From assembly GCA_019637195.1 (NCBI GenBank), contig JAHBWA010000042.1:1-61065 (forward strand): a stretch of 61,065 nucleotides of DNA. The letters are read 5' to 3'. The position numbers and the translations under genes were made by a program. This DNA is from Labilithrix sp. (lineage in GTDB: Bacteria; Myxococcota_A; Polyangia; Polyangiales; Polyangiaceae). Shown here one piece after another: positions 23,749 through 33,169 of this stretch. Numbering within the stretch: position 1 is the stretch's first letter; each line of letters begins with the position of its first letter. Below the pieces are notes generated by a model, which did no database searches, was not told the DNA's origin, and saw only the letters and a list, made by a program, of their open reading frames with translations.

Positions 23749-24661
23749 ATGAAAGTTCATCACGACACGGTCCTCGTCACGGCAGCAACAGGGCGCCAAG
23801 GAGGCGCCACCGCGCGCGCGCTGCTCGCGGAAGGACGAACGGCCGTCCGCGCCCTGGTGCGCGATCCCGACGCGCCGCGCGCCCGAGCGCTCGCGGCAGC
23901 GGGCGCGGAGCTCATAGTCGGAGATCTCGACGACCGAACCGCGCTGCGCGCCGCGTGCGCCGGAGCGCGCGCGGTGTTCTCGATGCAGCGGCCGATCGTC
24001 ACCGCGACCGGCATCGACTTCAGCAAGGAGGTCGACCAAGGCAAGAACCTCGTAGAGGCGGCGCTCGCCGAGGGCGTCGCCACGTTCGTGCACACAGCCA
24101 CGTCGGGCGTCGGCGACCACCGCTCCGTGGAGGGGTGGGCGGAGGGCCGCTGGAAGGCGCACGAGGTCTACTGGGAGAACAAGCACGCCACCTGCGAGCT
24201 CGTACGCGGCGCGGGCTTCGAGAGCTGGACCATCCTCTTGCCCTCGACCTTCATTGGATCACGAAATGCTGGACCCGGCAGGCTTCGTGGGCGGACGCCG
24301 CATGGTCACCGTCGTCGACGTCACGCGGCCTCTCGGCTTGATCGCCCCCGACGACATCGGCGTGGCGGCCGCTGCGGCCATGCACGACCCGAGCAAGTTC
24401 CACGGCGTCACGCTGCAGCTCGCGGGCGATCTCCTCTCGCTCGTCGAGGTCGTCGCGATCCTCTCGCGCTTGGACGGGAAGGAGTACGTCGCGCAGCAGA
24501 GCACGATCGAAGAGGCCGTCGCCACGGGCATGCACCCCGGCATCGCCCACGGCATGACGTACATGAACGTCGCCCCGACGCTCGCGCGGCCGGAGCTCGC
24601 GCGCGCGTACGGCCTCGCCCCGAGGAGCTTCGAGACATGGGCCCGTGAGCGGCGCCGCTAG
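23749..24661 (+). pseudogene. NmrA-like NAD(P)-binding protein with a frameshift
   Basis: NAD(P)-binding regulator or reductase of the NmrA family. The N-terminal Rossmann motif VLVTAATGRQGGATARALL and ALVRDPDAPRA lead to FVHTATSGVGDHRSVE and NKHATCELVRGAGFESWTIL. At about 24250 the frame is lost; the match continues one frame over from MLDPAGFVGGRRMVTVVD through APDDIGVAAAAAMHDPSKFH to SFETWARERRR. The two parts together give about 300 residues, the family length. Either the gene is inactivated by +1 net shift or the base calls are wrong here. A strong AAGGAGG precedes the ATG at 23749. It is divergent from the truncated LysR, its probable former regulator. Confidence 0.75.
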
Positions 24662-24865
24662 CGCCGTTCATCGCGGACGGCGTCCCACGAGACAGACGCC
24701 CGCGCGCGCTCGAGTACTCCTACCGGCGGCTGGTGTCGCGTCCGTGAGCACGAGCCCGCCGCCGCGCCTGCGGCAGCCTGGTGGCTTCCTATCGCTGCTC
24801 TTGGACATCTCCACGAGCGGGGTCGAGGTTCGGCGGGCGGAGGCCCCGGACCGGAGCCGGATGGC

Positions 24866-25861
24866 TCACGTCAACGCGTCTTGCCGGTACTTCGCGACCA
24901 GGGCGTCGCGCGTGTCGACGCCCAGCTTGGCGGAGGCGCGCGCGACGAGGACTCGGACCGTCGAATGCGACAGGCCCAGCTCGTAGGCGGCCTCCTTGTT
25001 GGTCAGCCCCATCGACAAGCACGCGACCACCTGTCGCTCGCGCTCCGAGAGCCGCGACATGGGCTTCGTCGCCATCGCGTTGACGCGCGCGACGAGGTAG
25101 TGCTCCCCGTCCTCTCGGAACTCGTCCACGAGCGTCCAGCGCGCGCGCACCATCGCCTTCCACGCAGGGAGCGATTGCTCCGGCTCGCCTCGACACTCCG
25201 TCCGCGCGCGTACGATGCCCAGCACTGCGTCGCGCAGCGCTTCGCGCTCCGGCTCAGCCGCGCGCTCGAGATGCTCGACCTTGCCTGCCGGAGTCAGGAT
25301 CGCCTCCGCCGCTGCCGGACCGCCCGCCTCGGAGGTCTCGCGCGCTGCGAGGCGAAGGCGTAGCCGGAGACTCGACCTCAAATGCGCCGCCACCCGATTC
25401 CAACGTTCTCGCTCGACACCCTCCAGCTTGGACAGCCGCGGGAGCGGCGCGCCGATCCAACAGCCAACCCCGCTCGGGTCGATCGCGTTCACGACCATGA
25501 TGTCGCGAATCCCGACAGGATGAAAGACACCTCGTACGTTCGGGTGGTCCGCGTAGCCCGGCGTCTCGCTCGCCATCATCGCCGCGCGCGCGATCCACGA
25601 GTCGCGCACGAAGGCGTCGTTGGACTCGTGCCTCAGCATCGCGATTCCGGCGTCGTCGATCGGGCAGCCCTCGACCAGGAGGTTCTTCACCTGGAAGGGT
25701 CGATCGTTCGTGTCATAGACGTAGGCCGCGATCCCGAGCCCTGTGTCGACGGACGGCCTGATCGCGTCGACTAGCCCCTTCAACCATTCTCGTTCGGGAC
25801 GCTCGACCGCGTAGGCCGCTTCGAGAACGCTCACCAGATCCGGCCCTCCTCGTGCCCCCAT
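24866..25861 (-). CDS. LuxR-family transcriptional regulator
   Basis: A 331-residue regulator. The C-terminal LuxR helix-turn-helix (residues ~265-325) contains LSERERQVVACLSMGLTNKE and AAYELGLSHSTVRVLVARAS. The N-terminal ~250 residues have no receiver-domain motifs and no quorum-sensing autoinducer domain that I can recognise; a GAF-like sensory domain is possible. Such stand-alone LuxR proteins are common in Myxococcota. The start at 25861 gives MGARGGPDLVSVLEA. The first ~50 bp of the gene and its upstream region are duplicated just beyond (25962-26174). No operon partner is seen. Confidence 0.82.
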   Translation of the reverse strand: MGARGGPDLVSVLEAAYAVERPEREWLKGLVDAIRPSVDTGLGIAAYVYDTNDRPFQVKNLLVEGCPIDDAGIAMLRHESNDAFVRDSWIARAAMMASETPGYADHPNVRGVFHPVGIRDIMVVNAIDPSGVGCWIGAPLPRLSKLEGVERERWNRVAAHLRSSLRLRLRLAARETSEAGGPAAAEAILTPAGKVEHLERAAEPEREALRDAVLGIVRARTECRGEPEQSLPAWKAMVRARWTLVDEFREDGEHYLVARVNAMATKPMSRLSERERQVVACLSMGLTNKEAAYELGLSHSTVRVLVARASAKLGVDTRDALVAKYRQDALT

Positions 25862-25961
25862 CGTGTAGCCGGAACGATAGCGCGCCGGCCGTGTCGGTTC
25901 GGGCTCACTTTATGGGCCCATTCCTTATTGGTCGGTGAGCGCGAGGTGTCTCCATCACGAG
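25811..25961. repeat. Imperfect direct repeat, copy 1 (LuxR gene start and upstream region)
   Basis: 25811-25888 is nearly identical to 25962-26040, and 25889-25961 to 26104-26174. Copy 1 lacks the 63 bp (26041-26103) that separate the two halves in copy 2. It contains the first codons and the promoter region of the LuxR gene. Confidence 0.85.
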
Positions 25962-26174
25962 GTAGGCCGCTTCGAGAACGCTCACCAGATCCGGCCCTCC
26001 TCGCGCCCCCATCGTGTAACCGGTAACGATAACGCGCCGGTACGGCGCGGAGAGGGCGACGCCCTTCGCCGACCGAGCCGGCGCGTCTGCCTACAGGACC
26101 GAGACGTGTCGGTCCGGGCTCACTTCATGGGCCCATACTTCGAGGTCGGTGAGCGCGAGGTGTTCCATCACGAG
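25962..26174. repeat. Imperfect direct repeat, copy 2 (with 63-bp extra segment)
   Basis: Carries a second copy of the LuxR gene's 5' end (reading MGARGGPDLVSVLEA on the minus strand) that leads directly into the copy 1 upstream region, so it is a non-functional gene start. Its outer half (26104-26174) continues into a possible gene remnant, suggesting that copy 2 is the original arrangement and copy 1 the duplicated, deleted one. Confidence 0.85.
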
Positions 26175-26600
26175 CAGAGCCACGCGCGCTGGCTCGAGGT
26201 TCGCGGCAGTGAGCGTCACGGCGACCGCGCGCCATCGTCCGTCGAGGAGCTCCCAGTTCGACGGGAACGGCCCTCGCTTCGATCCGTGATCGCGTCGTCG
26301 TGGACAAGAAGACCGAGCTTCGGCTTCGCGTGCGACGCGGGAAGCTCGGAGCTTACAGCCGTGACGTAAGCACTTCCGCAATTTCGTCCGCGTGGGCGGT
26401 GAGCAATCATCGGCCACATGGGGAAGCGCACGACGGGCGCCGGCGTCGACGTGACGGCGGCGAGCACCAATCTCTCTCACGACGATCGCCCTCGGCGCCA
26501 TGGGGACGCTCAAGGGGAGCGTCGGCGAGCCCCGCGACGAGCGCCGACAGCGACGAGGGCGCCGCGAGCGGTGGGGCACGCCTTCGGTTCGGCGCGCGCC
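26091..26600. other. Stretch without an intact gene; possible minus-strand remnant
   Basis: The minus strand from ~26310 to 26091 reads NWELLDGRWRAVAVTLTAAN, LEPARVALLVMEHLALTDLE and VWAHEVSPDRHVSVL, which looks like genuine protein but I do not recognise it, and no intact start is evident. The rest up to 26600 has no convincing gene; it should hold the promoter of the large secreted protein that follows. Confidence 0.3.
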
Positions 26601-29600
26601 ATGCGCGTGGGGGCATTTCTCGTCGGTCTCTTCGGTCTCGCCGTGGCGTTGACCGCCGACGCCGCGCCGATCAAGCCGACCGCCATGGCTCAACCGAAGA
26701 AGGTCGTGGCGAACGCGCGACCGAAGTGCGAGTGGACCGGGACGCTCCCGGCGCTGCCCGCCGCGTGCGCGGGCAAGGCGCCGACCCTCGCGCAGTGCCT
26801 CGATCCGACGTTCCTCGCGGGAGCCTGCGGCAAGACCGACGCGATCCAGAAGAGCTACTGCACGAAGCTGCTCTTCGACGACTACTGCAAGGTCGGCGGC
26901 GGAAAAGAAGAGGAGCTCGTCTTCCCCGCGGCGAACCCGAAGTTCGCGCCGCCGCACGCGATAAGCCCCGCGACGCCGACCGCGCTTCACATCCCGCCCG
27001 GCACGGCGATGGGCGGCCGGCAGGTGCCGTACCTCGGCCTCACGAAGACGAGGCCGGCGCCGGCGTCGAAGCCGCCGGCGCCGCCGCCGAACGGCGCGTC
27101 CGCTCTCTCGACGGGCGTCGGCGGCACGAACATCGTGCTCTCGGGCTCCGGCTCCGGGACGTTCGGAACGATCAGCGTCGGGCAATGGCTCCCGAGGATG
27201 AACAGGAGTCGCGGGAGCCTCTACGGCGTTCACGAAGGACTGGTGCTCTCGGGTGGAAGCTCCACCCCGCAGGTCGAAAAGGCGACCAACGACCTCTTCA
27301 GCCAGATGACCGTCGAGGGCATGTGGGTCGGAAACGGTCAACCGACCGCGGCGAACATGGCCGTCAACTCCTGCGCCGAGTACTCGTACCAGCGTTGGTA
27401 CGACTACTTGCGGTTCAAGTACGCCGCCAAGCAACTCTCGCGCGACTACCGGGGCGTCTTCGCGCTCGCGACCGATCCCGGCTCCCCGGTGAACCTCGAG
27501 AAGGCGACGCTGACCCAGTTCGGCGGCGCCACGATGCCCTCCGCGTGGCCGCGGCCGCAGAGCGCCACCTACGATCACACCCGCGTGCTCCCGCACAACC
27601 CGTTCTTCCTGCCGCCCACGATCATCACGAACGCGAGCAACGAGGCGAAAGCGACGGCGGTCCTCGCGCGGATCGCGAAGTATGGGGACGGCCCGCCGAA
27701 CAACAAGAAGTACATGAGCGCGCCGGGCGGCACGCGCTTCAACCTCCACAAGGTCCTCAAGCAGCAGATCGAGTCGCGCTACCGCCTCTCGGACGACCAG
27801 TACGCCGAGCGCCAGGCGCGACAGAACCGCTACCTGGAGACGATCCTCTCGCGGGACACGATCCAGGAGGAGCTCGTCTGCGCGCGAACCCCGCACGTCT
27901 GCTGCAGCGCCCCGCCGACGAACACGCCGAACCAGCTCCACGAGCTCTTGATGAAGATCCAGGGTTGGGCGGTCATCAACCCGGATCCGACGAAGTTCGC
28001 GGGGTGGGGCGTCGACGTCGGCACTCCGCAGGTCTACGACTCGTGGATCGGCGTCGAGCAAGGCCTCATCGCGGGCGCGGTGCGAACGCTGAAGGGCAGC
28101 CCCGTCGGGCTCACCGGCAAGGTTCGCGCCCCCGTCGCTCAGGGAGCACAGTTCAAACAGAAGGTGGCGGGCGGTCAGGCATCCCAGTACTCCCAGACGG
28201 CGCCGCCGACGATGAAGGGCATCGGCGGCAAGTCGACGTACACGAGCGCGCAGGTCTCGACGGGCCTCGGCGGGCAGACGTGCGAGCAGAACTGGGCGGC
28301 GAAGAAGGCCTCCCTCGAAGCGGCGATGGACGCCGTCGCCAAGCAGCTCACCGATCTCGTGCTCAAGGAATACGATCTCGGCGCGGAGGGCTGCTTGGCC
28401 GAGCCCGTCGGCGGCGACCTCGGCAACAGCTGCGACTGGTCCTACGAGAAGTTCTCTCATTTCGTGATGTCGTACTTCGACGAAGAGGTGCAGACGGACT
28501 TCGACAAGTGCAACACCGCGACGCAGGGCACCTTCGCCACGCTGAAGGACCCGGCGAAGCAGACGTTCATCTACCCGTGCGAGCTGCGTCACGACTTCTC
28601 GGCGGACCAGCACGACATCGGGCTCTACATCAACGCGACGCCGCAGAAGGGTCAGCGCTTCGCGTGTGAAGGCAAGCGCGCCGCTCGAGACGTCGAGAGC
28701 TACCTCCAAGCGAACGCCGAGAAGGTCAGACAGATCCCGATCAAGTCGCAGGGCGTCGTCGGCGAGTCGTCCGGTGACAGGTGGTCGATCGGAGACCCCT
28801 CCACGTTCGGAGCCTTCCTCGACTTCGGCCTCGGCTGGGAGCTCAAGAGCGGCGGAGCCGAGATGAGCGACGGCGCGTGGTGCAAGCCCGTCGGCTCGTC
28901 GACCTTGAAGGCGTCCGCCGGCTTCAACTTCTTCGGCTCCCGCCTCGAGGTCATCGACGGCAACGCGACCGCAGAGACGACCGGCGACGGCGTCTGGTAC
29001 ACGGCGATAGGACGCTACAGGGACTTCGAGCACCCGACGAGCTGGGTCCCGCTCTTCGAGACGCGCGACCGCGTCCGAGGCACCACGCCGGTGCTCCAGC
29101 TCCCGGCTCCCATCGCCTTTCTCGGCGGCGCGCGCGCGGACTTCTGGACGATGGTCGGCCCCGTCCCGCTCCACATCTTCTTCGGCGGAGCCGCGATGGC
29201 CGGCGCCATCATGAAAGACGTCGGGACCGTCAACGGTCCCGCCGCCTGCGCGGACAGGACGAAGGCGAGCGAGGGCGTGGTCTACGGCTTCCAGAGCGGC
29301 GCTCAGTTCGTACCGTTCACGCGCGCCGACGCCTTCGGCGACGCGTCGCTCGACGTCGGCGTCGCCGCCGCTGGCCTCCACATCGATCTCCTCCTCGTGC
29401 GGCTCGGGCTGCCGACGGGATCGATGGTGACCATCCCCACCGGCGGTCAAGCGGCCATGCTGTCGGGGAGCAACCTCACCGTCGACGCTCTGTCGGGACG
29501 GATATCGGCCTACGTCCGCGCCGGCTTGCCTCCGCTCGCAGTGACCTACGAGACGACGCTCTTCGCGTGGGACGGCATCCACGAGTCCGTGAAGCTCTGG

Positions 29601-29825
29601 GGCTCCGATGCGACGGTGCCGGTCAAGCTGTTGAGCTGGGCATCGGACAAGACCGTCGACACGGACCAGATCAAGTGCATCGCCGGGCAGAACCCGACGA
29701 TCAACATCCAGCGTCCGTACTGCTTGAAGCATGTCGTCGACGCCAGCAAGACATGCTCTCCCTACCCCGAGGAGACCTACTGCAACGCGGCCATCAGACC
29801 GTACAAGCTTCGCGGCACGCCCTGA
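26601..29825 (+). CDS. Large secreted protein of unknown function
   Basis: A 1074-residue exported protein. Residues 1-24 are a signal peptide (MRVGAFLVGLFGLAVALTAD then AAP). A Cys-containing region with CEWTGTLPALPAACAGK and CLDPTFLAGACGK follows, then a Pro/Ala linker, then a long region rich in aromatic and Gly residues, with further Cys pairs (HVCCSAPP, CEQNWAAKK). The last ~300 residues (from FGAFLDFGLGWELKSGG) look beta-rich. I do not recognise a family or an active site. The ATG at 26601 is chosen because it begins the signal peptide; the frame is open from 26418. A second exported protein starts 8 bp after its stop, so the two probably act together outside the cytoplasm. Confidence 0.82.
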   Translation: MRVGAFLVGLFGLAVALTADAAPIKPTAMAQPKKVVANARPKCEWTGTLPALPAACAGKAPTLAQCLDPTFLAGACGKTDAIQKSYCTKLLFDDYCKVGGGKEEELVFPAANPKFAPPHAISPATPTALHIPPGTAMGGRQVPYLGLTKTRPAPASKPPAPPPNGASALSTGVGGTNIVLSGSGSGTFGTISVGQWLPRMNRSRGSLYGVHEGLVLSGGSSTPQVEKATNDLFSQMTVEGMWVGNGQPTAANMAVNSCAEYSYQRWYDYLRFKYAAKQLSRDYRGVFALATDPGSPVNLEKATLTQFGGATMPSAWPRPQSATYDHTRVLPHNPFFLPPTIITNASNEAKATAVLARIAKYGDGPPNNKKYMSAPGGTRFNLHKVLKQQIESRYRLSDDQYAERQARQNRYLETILSRDTIQEELVCARTPHVCCSAPPTNTPNQLHELLMKIQGWAVINPDPTKFAGWGVDVGTPQVYDSWIGVEQGLIAGAVRTLKGSPVGLTGKVRAPVAQGAQFKQKVAGGQASQYSQTAPPTMKGIGGKSTYTSAQVSTGLGGQTCEQNWAAKKASLEAAMDAVAKQLTDLVLKEYDLGAEGCLAEPVGGDLGNSCDWSYEKFSHFVMSYFDEEVQTDFDKCNTATQGTFATLKDPAKQTFIYPCELRHDFSADQHDIGLYINATPQKGQRFACEGKRAARDVESYLQANAEKVRQIPIKSQGVVGESSGDRWSIGDPSTFGAFLDFGLGWELKSGGAEMSDGAWCKPVGSSTLKASAGFNFFGSRLEVIDGNATAETTGDGVWYTAIGRYRDFEHPTSWVPLFETRDRVRGTTPVLQLPAPIAFLGGARADFWTMVGPVPLHIFFGGAAMAGAIMKDVGTVNGPAACADRTKASEGVVYGFQSGAQFVPFTRADAFGDASLDVGVAAAGLHIDLLLVRLGLPTGSMVTIPTGGQAAMLSGSNLTVDALSGRISAYVRAGLPPLAVTYETTLFAWDGIHESVKLWGSDATVPVKLLSWASDKTVDTDQIKCIAGQNPTINIQRPYCLKHVVDASKTCSPYPEETYCNAAIRPYKLRGTP

Positions 29826-29833
29826 TCGGATCC

Positions 29834-31717
29834 ATGACCCGTCAGCGGCTGCGCATTCTGGTCGCCGTCGTCGCGGCCGTCCTCGCCGGCGCGGCGCTCA
29901 CCCGAGCGCCGCTGGGTTCGGTCGCGCGCGGGGAGGCTCGTACGACTTTGGAGTGGCCCGCGGGAAAAGAAGAAGTCTACGCGCTCACGTGGACCACCAC
30001 GACCTCGTCCAAGGTGATGATGGCTGGCACGACGCCGACCGAAGGTGGTGGTGGCGGCATCGAGACGAAGGTCGCGCTCGACGGCGATCTCGTCGTGTCG
30101 TCGTACGGCCGCGAAGGTGACGACGTCGTGCTCGGGGCGCGCTTCGAGCACCTCACGCGCGCCGAGGTGAACGCCCTCGGAAAGCCGCTGCTCCCGTCGA
30201 TGGACGTCGCGCGCGAGGTGCTGGAAGGAAGGTCCGTCGAGCTCGTCGTCAAGCCGAGCGGCGAGATCTCGCGCGTGCGGTTTCGGCCAGCCGATCCTGC
30301 GCTGTTTCGCTACCTGATGCAGGCCGTCGTGACCGAGCTCGGCGTGCGGGTCATCGCTCCGGGGGCCTCGGCGTCGGCCGATCTCGACGGGCCGAGCGGA
30401 CGTGGGCCCGTTCGCTTCGCGCGCGATCCACGGCGACCGCGCCTGATCACGCGGACGAGGGAGCGGTACGACGTGCTCGGGGCTTGGCCGGTCGGAGAGC
30501 CGCCCCCGCAGACGCTCGAGAGCAATGGGCACATCGCGATCGATCCCGCCGACGGGACGATCGATGAAGTGGTCGAGACGGAGAAGCTCGAGGCGGCCCG
30601 TTCTCCCGAGCAGAAGGACCTCACGTCGAGCACCTCGTTCACGCTGAAGAAGAAGGCGACCCGCGACTTCGACGTGACGACGGCGCGCGCGGGCTTCGTC
30701 GACGTTCCGCTCTCGCCGCTCGCAGCCGACGGCGGTGAGACGGAGGAGGCCAGGCGCGCGAGGCTCGAGCGGCGAACCGCCGGCGTGACGATCGAGAGCA
30801 TCGTCGACGACATCCGGCTCGCCGCCGCGGTGCCCAAGAGAGGCAGCACCCGCTGGGGATGGGTCGCGATGGGGTACCTCGAGCTCCACCCCGACAAGTG
30901 CGACGAGCTCGTCGATCGGATGAAGGAGCTCGACATCGACGCTCAGGCGCTCACGATCGACCTCCTCTCCTCCACGGGGCACGAGCAGGCGCAGGCCGCC
31001 GCGATGCGGGCGTTCGACCCCGACGCTGGCGTCCTCCGCAGGGGGAGCCCCGAGGAGGCGATCCTCTTCATGCGCCTCGGCTACTTCTCGCTGCCGATGA
31101 AGGAGCTCACCGACTTCGTCGCCGCTCGCTACGCGAGGGCGAAGGAGGAAGACGACACACCGATGCGCCGCGCGTCGGCGATCGCGCTCGGCGATCTGAT
31201 CTCGGCGGTGGCCAAGACCGACCGCCTGTACGCGAGAGAGCTCGATGACGCGCTGGTGCTCGATCTCTACGCCGCGAAGAGCTTCCGGGACCGCGTCGTC
31301 TTGATCCAGGCGCTCGGGAACGCCGCGCTCGAGGAGGACGCGCTCGCGATCCGCCTCCAGAGCCGCGATCCGGAGCACGACGTCCGCGTGGCGGTCGCCG
31401 GCGCGCTTCGGCGCTTCGATTCGCCGGAGGTGCGCCGGACGCTCATGGAGCTGATCGGCGACGAGCGTCTGGGCGTGCAGCTGCAGGCGCTCGCGTCGCT
31501 CGATCGGAAGAACGTCAGCGAGCAAGAGCTTCAAGCGCTCATCGGCTACGTGGAGAAGAAGAAGATCCACCCGACGAACGTGCAGGCTCTCGCGAACTTC
31601 ATGGTGAAGCGAAAGGACTCTCCGACGGGGCGCGCGATCCTCGACACGCTGGCGGAGCAGGACGACCTCGACCCACTGACGCGCGCGAGGATCATCCGCA
31701 TTCGCGACGGCGCGTAG
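29834..31717 (+). CDS. Exported HEAT/vitellogenin-like protein
   Basis: A 627-residue protein with an N-terminal signal peptide or anchor (RILVAVVAAVLAGAAL). Residues ~35-260 are beta-rich (YALTWTTTTSSKVMMAG, VELVVKPSGEISRVRFRP). The C-terminal ~330 residues form helical repeats containing VLIQALGNAALEEDALAIRL, VRVAVAGALRRF and RLGVQLQALASL. A beta domain followed by a helical array with ALGNA is how vitellogenin/MTP-type large lipid-transfer proteins are built, so a periplasmic or surface lipid-binding role is possible. Plain HEAT repeats would look similar, so this is tentative. It is the second gene of a pair with the 1074-residue protein. Confidence 0.75.
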   Translation: MTRQRLRILVAVVAAVLAGAALTRAPLGSVARGEARTTLEWPAGKEEVYALTWTTTTSSKVMMAGTTPTEGGGGGIETKVALDGDLVVSSYGREGDDVVLGARFEHLTRAEVNALGKPLLPSMDVAREVLEGRSVELVVKPSGEISRVRFRPADPALFRYLMQAVVTELGVRVIAPGASASADLDGPSGRGPVRFARDPRRPRLITRTRERYDVLGAWPVGEPPPQTLESNGHIAIDPADGTIDEVVETEKLEAARSPEQKDLTSSTSFTLKKKATRDFDVTTARAGFVDVPLSPLAADGGETEEARRARLERRTAGVTIESIVDDIRLAAAVPKRGSTRWGWVAMGYLELHPDKCDELVDRMKELDIDAQALTIDLLSSTGHEQAQAAAMRAFDPDAGVLRRGSPEEAILFMRLGYFSLPMKELTDFVAARYARAKEEDDTPMRRASAIALGDLISAVAKTDRLYARELDDALVLDLYAAKSFRDRVVLIQALGNAALEEDALAIRLQSRDPEHDVRVAVAGALRRFDSPEVRRTLMELIGDERLGVQLQALASLDRKNVSEQELQALIGYVEKKKIHPTNVQALANFMVKRKDSPTGRAILDTLAEQDDLDPLTRARIIRIRDGA

Positions 31718-31767
31718 GAGCGCCGGCGTCCCGGGTTCGGGCCGGGTGCCGTTGGCCATGAACACAT

Positions 31768-31785
31768 GACCCTTTGCCAAGGGTC
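31768..31785. promoter_or_regulatory. Short hairpin ahead of the SUKH/HEAT gene
   Basis: GACCCTT (31768-31774) and AAGGGTC (31779-31785) form a perfect 7-bp stem with a TGCC loop, lying 5 bp before GGAGGAG (31791-31797) and 20 bp before the start at 31805. There is no T run after it, so a weak terminator is less likely than an mRNA structure next to the ribosome-binding site. Confidence 0.45.
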
Positions 31786-31804
31786 GCAGAGGAGGAGCTG
31801 AAGC

Positions 31805-33145
31805 ATGACGACACTCGACGAGGTGCTGGCGCGCATCGAGGCGCTCGATGACGATTTCTCGTTCTTCTCTTCGCAGGGCGAACCTCCCGAGGCCGCCGCC
31901 GTCGACGCGCTCGAGAGAAAGCTGGGCAAACCGCTCGCGCCGGCGCACCGCGCGCTCATCGAGAGGCTCGGCGCGTGTGCGGTGGTAGCCGACGAGAACG
32001 TGTGGCCGCGCCCCGAGCTCTACTCGATCGCCCCGCTCTGGAAGCACCACTGGGGCTTCGAGGTGTTCGGCGTCTCCGCGGAGGCGCCCCTCGACGCCGT
32101 GAGGCAGACGAAGGCGCGGGCGCCGAAGGGCCTCGTCGCGGCGCTCGGCCGGAGCTGCGGGAGCACGGTCGGCTACAACGCGAAGGGCAAGCTCTTCGAG
32201 TGGACGAGCGGCGAAGAGCCGGCCGCGCTCGAGGCGAAGAGCCTCTTCGTCGTGCTCGACGAGTGGCTGAAGACGCTCGCCGAGGACAAGGTGCAGCTCG
32301 CCCAGGAGTCACCCGACGTCACGCCCGAGTCGCCCGAGTCGCCGGAGGACGAGTGGCTCGACAAGATCGCCGACCTCGATACCTACCACCGCGCGGTCCC
32401 GGAGCTCATGAAGGAGACGCCGGCCGTCCGCGGTGCCGTCATCGAGCTCGTCGGGAAGCGGCTCGCCCGAGACGACAGCCAGACCGAGCTCATGTTCGCG
32501 CTCGGACGCCTCACGGAGGACGCGAGGGCCATCACCGCGCTCCAGCACCACGCGCGGAAGGGACCTGCGCGCGAGGAGGCGATCCGGGCGCTGGGTGGGC
32601 GGAAGCTCGACGCGGAGCACGTGGTCCCCACCCTGCTCGCGTGCCTCGACGACGACGACGACGGCGTCATCTACGCGGCGGCGGAGAAGTTAGGAGACTA
32701 CGCCGCGCCCTCGATGGCGAAGCCCCTCGTCGCGGCGCTCGCGACGGTCCAGAAGAAGGAACGCTGGGAGTTCGGCGTCGCCGCCGGGACGATCTACGAG
32801 ACGCTCGCGAAGGTCGGCGCGAAGGCGGCGGAGGAGGAGCTCGCCACGGTCGTCGACACGCTGGCGAAGAACCTCGCGCCGAAGGAGAGGTACGCTGCGC
32901 TCCATGCGTTCGAGTCGCTCATCGCGCTCGGACCGAAGGCAAAGGCAGCGGTGCCGGCGCTCGAGAAGGCCGTCTTGCACGACGACCTCTACTTCTCGTC
33001 GCTCGCGCGTCACGCGCTCGCGAGCATCACCGGAGATTGGGAGCCGCACGTCGAGGCGCTGCGGAAGGCAGCGAAGAGCAAGGACAGCGCGGTGCGCGAG
33101 GTCGCCAAGCGAGGCGTCGAAGATTCGAAGCGAAAGAGCCGCTGA
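31805..33145 (+). CDS. SMI1/KNR4 (SUKH)-like domain plus HEAT-repeat protein
   Basis: A 446-residue cytoplasmic protein without signal or membrane segments. Residues ~1-165 resemble the SUKH/SMI1-KNR4 fold (ALERKLGKPLAPAHRALIER, then SIAPLWKHHWGFEVFG and SLFVVLDEWL). Residues ~185-440 are HEAT-like repeats (REEAIRALGGRKL, DGVIYAAAEKLGDYAAPSM, SSLARHALASITGD). SUKH proteins are often immunity proteins against secreted toxins, but fusions with HEAT repeats also act as scaffolds. The ATG at 31805 follows a strong GGAGGAG. No toxin gene is adjacent, so an immunity role is not supported by context. Confidence 0.75.
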   Translation: MTTLDEVLARIEALDDDFSFFSSQGEPPEAAAVDALERKLGKPLAPAHRALIERLGACAVVADENVWPRPELYSIAPLWKHHWGFEVFGVSAEAPLDAVRQTKARAPKGLVAALGRSCGSTVGYNAKGKLFEWTSGEEPAALEAKSLFVVLDEWLKTLAEDKVQLAQESPDVTPESPESPEDEWLDKIADLDTYHRAVPELMKETPAVRGAVIELVGKRLARDDSQTELMFALGRLTEDARAITALQHHARKGPAREEAIRALGGRKLDAEHVVPTLLACLDDDDDGVIYAAAEKLGDYAAPSMAKPLVAALATVQKKERWEFGVAAGTIYETLAKVGAKAAEEELATVVDTLAKNLAPKERYAALHAFESLIALGPKAKAAVPALEKAVLHDDLYFSSLARHALASITGDWEPHVEALRKAAKSKDSAVREVAKRGVEDSKRKSR

Positions 33146-33169
33146 CCCTCCCGACGCTCCTCGAACGCG

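Noticed and set aside
25935..26369. Plus-strand ORF across the direct repeats.
   Set aside because: It crosses repeat units and has no recognisable family; the repeats are better explained as duplicated regulatory DNA.
26091..29732. A 1213-codon minus-strand open frame opposite the large secreted protein.
   Set aside because: High-GC genomes give long antisense frames. Its composition (Arg/Val/Leu-rich, no family motifs) differs from the plus-strand protein, which has a signal peptide and varied composition.
26600..33145. Toxin-immunity system based on the SUKH/HEAT protein.
   Set aside because: No toxin with a secretion signature or polymorphic C-terminus is adjacent, so a simple immunity role is not supported.
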